Source of the DNA: Euglena gracilis | Lineage: Eukaryota > Euglenida > Euglenophyceae > Euglenales | Direction: 5' to 3' | Assembly (NCBI GenBank): GCA_039621445.1 | Contig: CP154955.1 | Coordinates: 42,349,513-42,413,512 of the forward strand | DNA: 64,000 nucleotides | In this document: piece after piece, positions 22,906 to 33,293 of the stretch | Position numbering within the stretch: position 1 is the first letter of the stretch | Layout: each line of letters begins with the position of its first letter | Program-made: the position numbers and the translations under genes | Notes under the pieces: generated by a model | What the model was told of the DNA's origin: nothing | The model's input: only the letters and a program-made list of their open reading frames with translations | Database searches by the model: none

Positions 22906-23236
22906 CCACCGTCCCTCCACCGGGGGCCCCACCAAATAATACCCCGCAAATCATAATCCCCTCCCCCAAAACCAACTTTTGTTTTGGTTGCCAAATAATA
23001 AACCTCCCCTCCGCACTGCCATGAGACAAAGGACACAAGCAGAAAAATCACAGATGTATTGCAAAATCATAAAAACAGATGAAATTTGGTCAGAAAACAC
23101 AACAAAAATATATGTTGTGCAATCCGTAAATGCCAAAAAAGGAGCGCTGTGAGGTGGATCATTCCTTGGGCAATTTTCGACATGAAAAACTTGTCCAAAT
23201 AATAACACCCCAAAAAACACCCCCCCAAACCCCGCC

Positions 23237-23500
23237 TTAACGATAAAATGGGTTGTGTTGCCTTCCTCCACCCCCCTCCTCGCCCCCGGGTTTATCAGAA
23301 CACCGCTGCCTGGCTGGGGGAGCTGGGGGAGGGGCGGTGGAGGACGAGGCGGCGGCGCTGGCGGTGGGGGCCAGGGAGGGGTCGGCGAGCTCCGGGAAGA
23401 GGGAGAGGTCGGCGGCCACGCGGCGGATGTGGCACGCCTGCAGCCCTTTGCGGCCGACGGTGGTCGGGCGGCAGGGGCGGTGGGCGGGCTTGTGCCGGCG
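23237..23500 (-). CDS. terminal exon of a cold-shock-domain protein
   Basis: Reading the minus strand, GRKGLQACHIRRV fits the last beta strand of a cold-shock domain (pattern G-x-QA-x-x-V/I). It is followed by an Ala/Ser/Pro-rich tail (DLSLFPELADPSLAP...) and a TAA at 23237. The upstream border is unclear: acceptor AGs exist near 23501 and 23532. It completes the domain begun in exons 24286-24381 and 23899-23992. Domain identity is from motif reading only. Confidence 0.5.
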   Translation of the reverse strand, partial: RRHKPAHRPCRPTTVGRKGLQACHIRRVAADLSLFPELADPSLAPTASAAASSSTAPPPAPPARQRCSDKPGGEEGGGGRQHNPFYR

Positions 23501-23575
23501 GCCGGATGGCCAGAGAGGGCATGGGGGTACTGCTTTGGGTCTGTACGCCGAAAAAGGAGAGAATGGCTGTGTGCG

Positions 23576-23690
23576 TGCGTGTGTGTGTGTGTGTGTGTGT
23601 TGTGTGTGCTGTGTGTTGTTGTGTGTGTTGTGTGTGTGTGTGTGTGTGTGTGTGTTGGTGCGTGTGTGTTTGTGTGTGTGTGTGTGCATT

Positions 23691-23724
<34 letters not shown>

Positions 23725-23730
23725 CATGAA
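23576..23730 (+). repeat. (GT)n microsatellite
   Basis: (TG)n with GTGCTGTGTGTTG interruptions. It lies between the last two cold-shock exons, inside an intron on the minus strand. Confidence 0.95.
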
Positions 23731-23898
23731 TGATTATGTGTGCATATGTGTATGTGGGAGGTATGACTGGCTCGCTGTTTGAGTGGGCTGCCCCGGAGTC
23801 GGGATGAGAAATGGTTGACGCTGGCGTGATGGAAAAGCCAGGGCTGGTCAGCGGCCCATTTTCAAATCCCCTCCGGACCACAAATAGGCCTGGCTGAC

Positions 23899-23992
23899 CC
23901 TGGGTTCAAACATGACGACAGCCCCTTGGAGGCCGTTCACGTCGTCATCCTCCAATGCGGAACGCGCAAAGAAGTAATCCACCGCCGGCCAG
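23899..23992 (-). CDS. cold-shock-domain exon (third domain, middle)
   Basis: Minus strand: VDYFFARSALEDDDVNGLQG followed by AVVMFEPR. It fits the RNP2 strand (VxFF.xxS) and fourth strand (V-x-F) of a cold-shock domain, with the usual H of VFVH replaced by A. The putative donor is AGG|GTCAGC at 23899/23898. The acceptor AG is just above 23992. It continues the KDYGFI exon at 24286-24381. Confidence 0.6.
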
Positions 23993-24285
23993 CTCGGGCA
24001 ACGCGCGCATGCGCGATCACTCACTCGCACCCACACCACACCAACCCGCACCGCACCGCACCACAGCCACATGGCACTGCGCCATGCCACGTACACAGAC
24101 ACAACGTGCACAAACACAGACCACAGAACAGAAAACATAGCACAGAAAGATATGTCAATTACACACTGTATGCATGAACACAAGAAAAAGAAGAGGAACA
24201 CACTCAAAAACATTTGCACATGTGTCTCGCATTGTCTGGGTATGATTGGATTTGAAGGAAGGGCCGGTCGGGGTTTCGCCCCCAC

Positions 24286-24381
24286 TGCCCAGGATGAAGC
24301 CGTAATCCTTCTTGTCATAATAGAAGCGGACGTACCCCAATTTGCTCCGGCCGGGGGTCCGTTGGTCATCGGCGCTGGCAT
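24286..24381 (-). CDS. cold-shock-domain exon (third domain, start)
   Basis: Minus strand: a short acidic lead (ASADDQRTPGRSK), then LGYVRFYYDKKDYGFIL. This is the first strand plus the RNP1 motif (K-x-Y-G-F-I) of a cold-shock domain, a single-stranded nucleic-acid-binding fold. The acceptor is tttgctgctgttgccacag just above 24381. The donor is GGCA|GTGGGG at 24286/24285. Both borders are canonical. The exon is one of the best-supported coding pieces in the window. Confidence 0.7.
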
Positions 24382-24512
24382 CTGTGGCAACAGCAGCAAA
24401 CTCATCGATCGATACCATGTATGCATTGGTTGTTCCTTTTCGTCTGTGTTGTATCGCTGCCACGACGGGAACCAAAACAACGTCCCAAATGAATTTTTTC
24501 TAAACAATGAAG

Positions 24513-24543
24513 CGGTGAAACACCCGAAGCACTCGGGTGTTTC
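24513..24543. repeat. perfect hairpin, 13 bp stem
   Basis: gtgaaacacccga - agcac - tcgggtgtttcac, within an intron of the cold-shock gene. Function unknown. Confidence 0.85.
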
Positions 24544-24699
24544 ACAAAAAAAAACTGATAGGCGCACCTTTGACCTGCCCAACTAACCCCCTCTCCTCTC
24601 CTGCCCTCCCCCCCAACACCGTGACAGCAGCCCATTTGACAGCGGGCGTGCCGGAAGTCTGGGCCATGGCGCCGCACAGGGGGTGGCGGGGTCCGTTGG

Positions 24700-24823
24700 G
24701 GCGTCAGCACGGGGGGCGGAGGGGTGGCAGCGGCGGGGGCGGGGCTCGGCACGGGCGCCGGCCGCACCCGCACTGCCACCTCGTTGCGGCCGGGCTTGGC
24801 CACCGTGTCGGGGCCCAGGGGCC
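24700..24823 (-). CDS. exon with cold-shock last strand and Pro-rich linker
   Basis: Minus strand: GPDTVAKPGRNEVAVRVRP, resembling the end of a cold-shock domain, then a Pro/Ala-rich linker (APVPSPAPAAATPPPPVL). The acceptor is a C-run followed by tccggccag above 24823, so a homopolymer C tract would serve as the polypyrimidine tract. The 3' border is not decided. It would close the second domain (25597-25693, 25106-25222). Confidence 0.5.
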
Positions 24824-25105
24824 CTGGCCGGAGGGGGGGGGGGAATGAGGAGGGGGGGGGGAGGCAGACATTTACTGTATCACAACTTCGTGGCGATGCA
24901 TACAAAGTTTTTGGTGATACAAGAATCATACACAAAAAATTTTGATGTGATGCACATGATACACAACAGTTTTTTGGTAATGCACGCTAACAGATGTCTG
25001 GGGGGCGTCACATTTTCTGGAAATCACCACCGAAATGCAAAACAAACAAACAACAAAAAAAGACAATATGTTTCCGAAAATTTGGTGGCCGAAAAGCCCT
25101 GCAAC

Positions 25106-25222
25106 CCCTGGGGTGAAGATAACGTCCACATCGTTGAACGAGGGTGGCATGCCGACGGTGTCGCTCTCGTGGAAGAAATACTCCTTTCCGTCCGGCGTCA
25201 TGATGAAGCCGGGCCGAGAGGA
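25106..25222 (-). CDS. cold-shock-domain exon (second domain, core)
   Basis: Minus strand: PGFIMTPDGKEYFFHESD, then TVGMPPSFNDVDVIFTPG. GFI and YFFHESD correspond to the RNP1 end and the RNP2 motif (VFFHxS) of cold-shock domains, followed by the V-x-V-x-F strand. The donor GGG|GTTGCA lies at 25106/25105. The acceptor may be the AG at 25223, though the sequence before it is not pyrimidine-rich. This is the clearest single domain match in the window. Confidence 0.72.
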
Positions 25223-25596
25223 CTCCTAGGCTCGCCCACCATGGTGGCTGTGCCATGCTGTCGATGGCATTAGGGTATCCGATGGAGACGCTACGTTGGG
25301 GGCCCTATGTTAAAAAAAATGGTTTTGAACAAAATTGACACCAGAAAAAAAAACTGGGCAAAATCGTGCACAGGAATGGTCTGAGAATGTTTGAGTTTGA
25401 CATTTTCCCTGATGCACGCAATGCAGTGGAATTATGAATGTGACCTACCAACATGGGTCTCCACAGTGTACACCCAGCAGGAAAGGAAAGCATGCGCACA
25501 GACCAGCGGAAAACTGCACTGCAAAAAATCCAAAAAAACTGAAACTGCACTGGGCATTCGTAGTGCTTGGAGTGGTTCCCGTATTCCTGAAGCAAC

Positions 25597-25693
25597 CCCC
25601 TCGCCGTAGCCCTTCGTGCGGAAGAAGAACCGCACGCGGCCGTGGACGTGCGTGGCGGTGGGGGCCCCGACGGCGCTCGCGCCGGGGCCGGCG
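25597..25693 (-). CDS. cold-shock-domain exon (second domain, first strand)
   Basis: Minus strand: Ala/Gly-rich lead, then HVHGRVRFFFRTKGYGEG, matching the first strand (G-x-V-x-x-F) and K-G-Y-G of a cold-shock domain. The acceptor is gatccccctccccatctccag above 25693. The donor GGG|GTTGCT would leave the residues EG before the next exon, so the true junction with GFIM in 25106-25222 may be a non-GT donor right after KGY(G). Confidence 0.6.
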
Positions 25694-26084
25694 CTGGAGA
25701 TGGGGAGGGGGATCGCAATGGGCATCGGCGGCCGCCCGCCTCTGCCGGGGGGGGGGGGGGGGACCCTAGCTGGAAACCGGGGTGACTTGAATAGGAGATG
25801 CACCGCACAGTTTTGGGGCAGAGCGTCGGCCCTCTCCGAAAAATTTTGTCCCCTCAAATGAATTCAGCTAGGGCTGGAGGGTGTCCCGAATGGCCGCAAA
25901 ATGCTCCCACCCCCCATATGTTCGCTTATCATAGCCATGCAAAACATACATGTCTAACATATATACCGAGTGGGGCAATAAATCTCCTGTTCTCATGCTC
26001 GGGGCTGAGGGTGTCCCGATATGCACATATGTATACAATGTGATGGTAGATATACATGCATAAATGTCACTGAGATATACCGCA

Positions 26085-26273
26085 AATGATTATACCATAT
26101 ATCGTAGATTATCCCATATACATGTATATTATACATGCCATATATATATATATATATTATATGTATATATGTATATTACATAGTAATATGTATATGCTAT
26201 ATATATATGTAGTATATTGTACATACGTATAACACCACCATATATATATATATACATCCATACCACCCAATAT

Positions 26274-26310
<37 letters not shown>

Positions 26311-26325
26311 ATATATATATCTGAT
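26085..26325. repeat. (TA)n / TATG-rich microsatellite
   Basis: Several runs of (TA)n separated by tgtata and catacc words. It lies in an apparent intron. Confidence 0.95.
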
Positions 26326-27549
26326 GCCGACCACCACGGGGGGGGGGGGGCTGTCGACTTCCAAACACAATTTCAGTTGCACTAAGGCTTCTTGCCTGTT
26401 TATGGCCGGGCACTAACGCCGTTTCTGGCCCAGTTTGTGTGGTGAGTGGCCAGGGACCAGCGGGTCATTTTCTAACTCCCCCAGGGGGTTCAGAACAAAA
26501 TCGCTCGTAAGCAATCCGTTTCCTCAAAAGAAAATTCCGGCTTCCTGGCGGAACTCATCCCCTCTCCTGGGTCCGGGGGGGGGGGGGAGGGCCCCGGAGG
26601 GCAGTGACTCTGAAAAGACCATTCAGCAACCCTCTGAGGATAGGTCGGACACACACTCAGCTCTTTCCTTCCAGAGAACACCTCAATCAAACCTGATACC
26701 CCTGACCACCATTCAGGGGGGTTCCGCGGTTCCTGGGGGTTGGATGGTGGAGACAGACCACATCCCAAAAAAGGTCGAATTGTCCCTCACCTTCTTACTT
26801 TGTACTGGGTTTACATGCTCTTAGTGCAGAGCCCAAAGTACTAAAATTCTGTACTGAGTACTAAATGGTTAAAAAAAATCTTGGCACTAGATATTGTACT
26901 CAGGACCTTGCACAAGAAAGTACCCTACCCCACCCAAAACAACACAACTTCCAACAAAAACAATTTCGGGGGGGGGACGAAAACATCGGCGTCTTCCCTG
27001 TATACACCGCAAGGATGGATATTGATATTGGTTTTTGGGGGGGTCCCGATAAATTTGGGTAGATTGACCCCCCCCCCCCGATATCGCCGATAAAAGTCAA
27101 TAAAACCGATATGATCATTTTCTGCCCCGATATCCTCATCTTTTTGATTTGAAAACCCAAAAATTGCCCAAGAAACAACAAAAATTACGTTACCCCCCCC
27201 CAATAAAGCCGATATTTCGCGATAGTTTTTCGGGGCCCGATGAATTCGAGATTCTCGATAAGCCGGATATGGGCCGAGATCCACCATTCACCATCCTTTG
27301 TAACATTCCATCCTGTATTAGGGTACTTGTGTATTAGGGTACTATTATTAGGGTATAACTATTATTAGGGCATTTCTTCAGCTGGACCCCCCACCCTGCA
27401 CTGCCCCTGCTGGGGGTCCAGCCAGCCAATACCTTTTTCCAGCCGGCCAGCTGGACCCCCCCCCCCCCCGGGTCCTTGAGAAATTTCCTGCTCTTGGATC
27501 TCTGGGGAGTTGGGAGCCGATGAGGGGGTTAGTCTCCGCAGGCGGGCAC

Positions 27550-27640
27550 CCGCCCCTGGCGCGGCAGAGGGGCGGGGCGGCGTGGCGGGCGCGGCGGGCA
27601 GCGGGTTGATGTACGGCAGCGGCATCGCCCCGAGGATGCG
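27550..27640 (-). CDS. Pro/Ala-rich linker exon
   Basis: Minus strand: RILGAMPLPYINPLPAAPAT, then PPRPSAAPGAG. The acceptor is ccggccccgccctgtgcacag above 27640. The donor is GCGG|GTGCCC at 27550/27549. There is no domain. Composition and canonical borders suggest a flexible linker between cold-shock domains. Confidence 0.5.
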
Positions 27641-27667
27641 CTGTGCACAGGGCGGGGCCGGCCGCAC

Positions 27668-27704
27668 CGGCGCGGCGCGTTGGCCTGGGCCGCATTCACA
27701 GCGC
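27668..27704 (-). CDS. small exon, possible last strand of first cold-shock domain
   Basis: Minus strand: AVNAAQANAP after acceptor ggattctggacgggaaccacag. A-V-N-x-x-Q resembles the end of a cold-shock domain (QAVNV). The possible donor CG|GTGCGG would leave a 27 nt gap to the next exon, with uncertain phase, so the two pieces may be parts of one region. Confidence 0.35.
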
Positions 27705-27764
27705 CTGTGGTTCCCGTCCAGAATCCAGAGCACGCCACGCCGGGCCACGCCCGGTGCACGGGCC

Positions 27765-27845
27765 TCGGGGCCACGCCCGGTCACGCCCGGGGTCACGCCC
27801 CGGGTCACACCCAGTCACGCCCGGGTCACACCGGTCACACCCAGC
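27765..27845 (+). repeat. GGTCACGCCC minisatellite
   Basis: About seven variant copies of cacgcccggt / cacacccagt. It is upstream (on the minus strand) of the small exon at 27668-27704. Confidence 0.9.
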
Positions 27846-28599
27846 CAGTCATTGTACTGGTTCTTGGCCACGTTGGTAGAAGGGGCAAATTTGGGGTGGG
27901 GGTAGATTCCAAAGCGTTCTGGGGGGTTCGTACCAGCAATGCAAACGTGACGTGGTCATCCTGAAGGTGGCCTCCCGCACTCACGTGTGACGTTTTTCCC
28001 CCCCGCCCCGGCAATCTCTGCGACTTGGATGCTCGCGGGGCTGTGCATGTGGACTTGGCCATCCAAAGCCCCCTGACAATCCCTCTAGGATTGCCAGGGG
28101 TTGAAAACCTGAACTCAACAACCCAACAACTCTTTGTTGAAAACTGAACATAATATTGAATATACTGAAAAAAAGCAGAGAATCACGAAACAGAGCAAAT
28201 GAATGCATGTTCTTCGTAAAATTCCTTTAGAATTTCGGGGTGATGCAAATCTGTGCTTGAGACCAACGAGCCTTGCTTTTCATTATCCACTAAATTATCT
28301 GACATCAGTCAAAAAAAAACAATGAAACAAAAATTTGGATGGTTTTGAGGCATTCTGAAAGGAAATATCAGTAAATATCAAATTCAAAAAAATGCCAAAA
28401 TACAAAAATTTCCAAAATTCTCATTACACAATTCTTTTTTGGTAGCATTATTTCTGTCACCCTGATGGGGGGGAACCAAAATGGACAACACAACCGTACA
28501 CACCCAATCACGCGCCTGCGCACACACCACAAAAAAAAACGAGACAGCACACAGACCCCCACACAAGAGGGAATGGCGGTGCATAACGAAGGCCCGCCG

Positions 28600-28720
28600 T
28601 GCCCGGCCGCCCTGGCCGATGGGCCACGGTGGGGCTCAGCATCGGCTGGCTGAGGAGGGGGATCAGCTGCGTCGGGAGCTCCGGCAGCGGTGCGTGCCAG
28701 GGCGGTGGCCCGGGTGGGTG
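28600..28720 (-). CDS. Pro/Leu-rich exon candidate
   Basis: Minus strand: APLPELPTQLIPLLSQPMLS, then PTVAHRPGRPGTAG. GC-rich codons and protein-like composition stand out from the flanks. A donor ACC|GTGGCC is possible after LSPT. The borders are not fixed and no domain is recognised. Confidence 0.4.
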
Positions 28721-29535
28721 GAGAGCGTAAACTTTTGTTTTTTCCCCCTCCATCGCCAACAGACTGGGTCCTTACAACCCCCGACGGGGGGGGGGGAGGT
28801 CGTAGATTGCCCCCAACCTACAACAAAGGGGGGTTGGCAGGACGACTGGGTGCCAAAAACAACCCAAGTTTACAACAAAGCCACCTACAACCCAGGACGG
28901 GGGTGAATCGGCGTCTTCAGTTGGGGAAAGTTTTTTTTCCTTCGGGGGTCAGGGTCATTTCCCAAATCCCTGGATCACGGTCGGTTGTCTAGGTTTGACC
29001 GTTCCCCTGAAGACACTGACGTTGAGGTCCCGCAAATCTGGTGGTGAGTGGCTTTATTCTGGAAAACCCCGTCAGTCTCCATTCACCTGGGTGAGCCACT
29101 CTTGAAGCCGGGAGAAATTGACCATATTTCAAGGAAAAAGGCTTATTTTTTCCGATTCCTTTGGCACCAGAACACTTTGTTGGGGTTATCCCCGACCCCC
29201 CCCCCCCAGGGGGTTTGGGCAAAAAGACCGGCCAGTCATATTCAGTTCAAAAGTGAAAAAGCCAGTCAAATACACCCCTAGGGGGGAGGGTCGGCCAGTG
29301 TCCAAGTGATCGATGATGCCCACCAACCCTGAGGCAACTGTATTCAAGTAGGTGGCATGCAAACTGGACCCTGGAACTTTCCAAGCTTGCATGTGCGCCT
29401 CTGAAATGTGCGCATCAGCAATGCCAACTTGTCCATGTCACCCGGACGAGTCGGGGGGGGGGGGGCACCGCCCTGCTTGGCACATAAGGGGGACCCCGGG
29501 GCTGGCCCGGCCTCGGGTGCACGTCATGTTTGCAC

Positions 29536-29585
29536 TGCAGGCGCGGTCCCGCTGCAAACCACGTCGAAGTCCATCCATGGCCCAG
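29536..29585 (-). CDS. cold-shock-domain exon (first domain, fourth strand)
   Basis: Minus strand: GPWMDFDVVCSGTAPA, resembling V-x-FDVV of cold-shock domains. The acceptor is gataccgaagacggcgcag above 29585. The donor is GCA|GTGCAA at 29536/29535. A piece between this exon and KRYGFI (29961-30010) seems to be missing or unrecognised. Confidence 0.45.
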
Positions 29586-29960
29586 CTGCGCCGTCTTCGG
29601 TATCGGAAAGATTCGATTATGGGGGGATGCTCATCGCATGGAGGGACAAGGTAAACCCACTGAAATGAGATTTCAAAAAAAATTGAACATTTGAAAAATA
29701 ATAATAATTTGACGTACTGAACTCCGTGAAAACCTTACTTCTTCAGCATTGTGTTTTTTACGAAAGAGCAACGTGCCCGTGTGGGCAGGCAACCCAACGG
29801 CAGATTGGTCGGGAAATCAGGGGTGTGGTTCGGTGCCAATAAATTAAATGCCAAAAAGTGGCCAACAACCGTAGACATCACAGCGAGTGTGGAGCCCAAA
29901 CAGACGACGCTGCCCGAGTCCTGTCACAGGCTTTGGGAGGTCGCGCGCGTGCGCGTGGAC

Positions 29961-30010
29961 GGGAAGAAGAACTCCGTGCCGTCCAGCGCCTCGATGAAGC
30001 CGTATCGCTT
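29961..30010 (-). CDS. cold-shock-domain exon (first domain, RNP1)
   Basis: Minus strand: KRYGFIEALDGTEFFF. The order RNP1 (K-R-Y-G-F-I), DG turn, E-F-F-F is typical of a cold-shock domain. The acceptor is ccttcccgggccgccgtgcccgcaag above 30010. The donor is CCC|GTCCAC at 29961/29960. It continues the first-strand exon at about 30330-30374. Confidence 0.65.
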
Positions 30011-30222
30011 CTTGCGGGCACGGCGGCCCGGGAAGGGGTGGGAGGACCCCCCACCCTGCCTACCAGAACGGGGGGGGTCGAGTAGCCCCAACCTTCAAGA
30101 TGGGGGTCGACCCCCCCTTTACCATGTACATATAATACATATAATATATGTGTATGTATTATGTATATGTATATGTGTATATATATGTATATATATGTTA
30201 TGTTATGTTATGTATATATGTA

Positions 30223-30300
30223 TATATATGTGGCAGGTGGGAAGTTTAATACCCCCCCGCCCTAGGAGGGGTATTAAACTTCCCACCTGCCACATATATA
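30223..30300. repeat. perfect inverted repeat, 33 bp arms
   Basis: The arms (30223-30255, 30268-30300) read tatatatgtggcaggtgg... and match perfectly around a 12 nt GC-rich loop. It sits in a (TA)n/TATG-rich intron region (30125-30320). It may be a minimal MITE or a recent inverted duplication. Confidence 0.95.
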
Positions 30301-30329
30301 ATACATATGATACATATAATTTCCGGAAG

Positions 30330-30374
30330 TCCCGGGCAGCCCTGCGTGCGGTAGAAGAACCGGATGCGGCCAGT
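30330..30374 (-). CDS. cold-shock-domain exon (first domain, first strand)
   Basis: Minus strand: TGRIRFFYRTQG, parallel to GRVRFFFRTKGY in 25597-25693. The acceptor is ctctttttctctctcacacacccgatggcccgccag above 30374. No GT donor follows nearby, so the 3' border is unknown. Confidence 0.5.
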
Positions 30375-30720
30375 CTGGCGGGCCATCGGGTGTGTGAGAG
30401 AGAAAAAGAGAACTGCGGGAAGGTTGGGGCGGCGCGTTGGAGCGCGGGAGGCGGTAAACCGCTGTGGACAAAGAGGCGCAATGGGATGCCGTGCTGGAGG
30501 GGGCGGATGCCTTCACCCTTCGCGTTCGGTTTTTTGTTTTGGGGGGTGTTGGCAAAAGGTGGTTTTTCTTGTATTGCATGGCTTTCTGTGTGACCTGGGT
30601 CCCACACGGCAATACTCCAAAAATATGCCATTCGGCCCAGAGGTTTGTCTGTCACCGTGCCGTGTCAACGGAGCATCAATGAAAACACCAGGTGATTCGG
30701 TTGGTTTTCCCTGAATTGTA

Positions 30721-31147
30721 CCTTCATTTTCAGGGGTTGCTTAAATTTGGGTGTCTGTCAGTTCGGGCCCAAGGGTTGCTTAAATTTGGGGACTGTTTAA
30801 TTTTGGAGGGGTTGTGGGGGCTTTGCATTCCCCACTTTGTCCAAAACACATCGTGTTGTTGACACCAAACCCGAGTCAGCGGCACTTTGCTGAGACATCT
30901 CCAATCCAACCAACAATCAGAATCAAAGCCACCCAAGTTTACAGTTGTTGGCATTTTTATGGGTTCAAAGGCAACCACTTTCCTCAAAAAAATGCACTCC
31001 CTCTTTCCTTCATTGAAAAAAAGCAATACTTTTGTGAACCGTTTGGTCCAAATTTGAGCAACTCCCAAATTTGAGCAACCCCTTGTGTCGATCGGCTGAA
31101 AGCCAAATTTAAGCAACTGGTTCCTTAAATTGGGGGGGGGGGATGTG
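30721..31147. mobile_element. TA-flanked element, ggttgcttaaatttggg word
   Basis: TA (30719-30720) precedes ccttcattttcaggggttgc. The right end (ccttaaattgggggggggggatgtg) is followed by TA (31148-31149). The word GGTTGCTTAAATTTGGG occurs twice near the left end. Its inverse (ccaaatttgagcaaccc, gccaaatttaagcaac) occurs three times near the right end. It is architecturally like the other poly-C/word elements. Confidence 0.6.
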
Positions 31148-31756
31148 TACAAAATCTTGTGGGATGGGGTTTGGCTCCACTCCCAAGCAGAGGTGGGAAG
31201 ACAATGGGGTCATAGAAGATAAATTGAGAGTCTGTGTTCATTATTGTGCTCACCACGAGCCCCCTGTGTTTAAAAAACGACACATGGATTCTGGGTTTTC
31301 TGAACCATTCTGAGATTTCTGGACCCTCCATGGCCATGAGCCATTTGAAAATCCAAGCCGTGTGATTAAGCTTCTCTCTAGAGATGTGAAATGCTTCTTT
31401 TGGCGAATATGAACGACTGTGGCTACATGTTTATTTGGCGCAGGGAGAAGCTTCCATTCGTACGTTGGTAATGGCAGTGGCATTGGAGGAGGGGGACAGG
31501 GGAAGGAGTGAGGCTGGTGGAACACCCTCCGTCAGGGTGTGACATAAAGAGGGACATCCTTAACCCTAAACAGTGGCGCTGTCAAAATTTTCACTTTCCC
31601 CAAAACCCCCCACCCAAAAAGGACCCAAAATGTCATTTTGGGTGTTTTTCGGCAAAAATGTATCAACCAATTGCCAAAAATTTTGGTGACAAAGCGCTGG
31701 AACGAAAAACCCAAGACCCTTTGGGGGGGTCCTGGGTACCCCCCCCCCCCCCCCCC

Positions 31757-32125
31757 CTGTCCACCAACCTGGTTCCTACAACCCCCCCCTGGAAACAACC
31801 CACCACCCACCCACCCACCAAAAATCCAGCCAAAATCGGTTGAACCCCCTCAAAAACTTTCTGCCCGGCCTTCGGCAGCAATAATTTGACCCGTGGTGCA
31901 CCCCCTCCGGGGGGGGGGGGGGTAGGTTTGCGCAAATTCACACACCGTCAGTGTGCGTATGTGCGCAAACCTACTACTTCTCTGCGGTCATGACCCCCCC
32001 GCCTACGGCCCCCGACCGGTGGTCGCACGACTAGGTGCCAAAAAAACCCCAATTTTCCAAGCCATCGACAACCCCCGACCGGGGGGGGGGGGTCGGTATA
32101 TAGGGGTGGTCGGTGGACAAGGGGG
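31757..32125. mobile_element. poly-G/C repeat, family K copy 2
   Basis: It begins TGTCCACCAACCTGGTTCC and ends with its inverse ggtggtcggtggacaagg. The interior repeats 'cctacaaccccc', 'cgacaacccccgaccgg' and 'ggtcggtatataggggtgg'. It matches 828-1045. Confidence 0.55.
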
Positions 32126-32799
32126 AGTACTCCCACCCACCTGGGGTTGGGCTGGACTCCCTTCGCAGGTGGAGGGGGGGTCGGACCCCCCAGTAGCCAA
32201 CCCCACCTGAAGCCGTGGCACCCGCTTTGTGTTGGATCCTGCCCTCTGTCTAAATCGCCAGAGGTGGAGGGTGGCCAAGCAATGGTTGTGCGATGCGGGG
32301 GCCCGAGGAAAAAAAAGAGGAGGTGATCGCCAGGATTCTGCGGGTGTTGACCGCACCCTTGTGCGTCCGTGGGTGGGTGGGTGGGCAGATATGGGTGCCG
32401 AAGGGGCAATCTCTGAGTAAACCCCCCCCAAAATTTAAAGCCCGTCCCAGGAATTTGATTCTACCGCAGAAAGTCAGGAAAAAAATTGGGTAGATTTTGC
32501 AATTTCGGGTGAGAAAATTGTTTTCACTGGAAATGATCCATTCTGGGCAAGGATTGGGCTTCTTTGGGGGGAAATACGAGGTACGCAAGGTATATTTGAT
32601 ATAAAACTAGAATTTGACTGCATTTGGATGAGAGAAAATTTGCAGAGGCGACCCAAACAAGTTTGAATTTCCTCCAAAATATGAAGCCCAAAAATGAAGC
32701 CGGGAGTCTTTTTTTACTGGGGTATTACTACCAGGGGAGGCAGCCCCGATTTGAGCTGCTGGCTGGCTGGACCCCCCCCCCCGGGGATGGGGTCCCCTC

Positions 32800-33087
32800 C
32801 ATGTTTGTGCTTACCGACCGGGGGGGGGGGGGGGGGGGGGGTGGGTGCTATGAGGTGCCTGCCCCTAGCAGGCACACCCCCGGGGGGGGGGGGGGGCCGG
32901 GGGAACCCAGAAATTTTTCATTGAAAATGGCCTTTTCCAGGGTCGGAGGGGGGTGCCTGCTATGGGCAGGCACCCCCCAAAACCCTACCCCCCCCCCGGA
33001 GGGGGGGGGTCGGATCGGGTGCTATGGGTGCCTGCCCCTAGCACCCCCTCCCCCCGTGGGGTGGGCACCCGACTAAGCACAAGCCTG
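32800..33087. mobile_element. hAT-like element, family D2 copy 1
   Basis: The left end is CATGTTTGTGCTTACCGACC. The right end is the inverse of CAGGCTTGTGCTTAGTCGGG. The flanking octamer GTCCCCTC is exact on both sides (32792-32799, 33088-33095). The interior has aaatttttcattgaaaatggcc and ggtgcctgc/gcaggcacc inverted blocks with long G/C runs. No coding capacity. Confidence 0.92.
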
Positions 33088-33214
33088 GTCCCCTCCGGCT
33101 TAAGAAATCCCCTGGTGCCACGAGTTTGCCCAAATGCTTCATCGCGCGGCCGCCCAAACCGCCAGCTTCATTGCGAGGAATCCTGGGCAGGGGTCAGCCA
33201 CAAAGAAGGTTGGC

Positions 33215-33293
33215 AGCAACGCTGGACCACATGTGGCAGTGTCCGGCCGAGCGGCGGTGGCGGCCGGGGAGACGCCGCGCGGGGCCCACACCC
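33215..33293 (-). CDS. exon candidate in the cold-shock/coiled-coil gene
   Basis: Minus strand: VWAPRGVSPAATAARPDTAT after the acceptor gcgaactgccgtctctgcag above 33293. Donors ACAT|GTGGTC or TGTG|GTCCAG are possible. Ala/Pro-rich, with no domain. Overlapping open frames on the plus strand make this uncertain. Confidence 0.35.

Noticed and set aside
22021-22956. Long open frames on both strands (300 or more codons) with PYLPVPYPARTIPP and GRYGTGRVWYGEV repeats
   Set aside because: They run through a 15 bp minisatellite whose period is divisible by three, so all frames tend to stay open. No start, domain or splice context supports them.
24071-24586. Plus-strand frame with protein-like composition opposite the cold-shock exon
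   Set aside because: It is antisense to KLGYVRFYYDKKDYGFIL, which has a clear domain motif and both splice sites.
27510-27964. Arg/Pro-rich plus-strand frames over 27.5-27.9 kb
   Set aside because: They are opposite the minus-strand exons with canonical splice borders and run through a GGTCACGCCC minisatellite.
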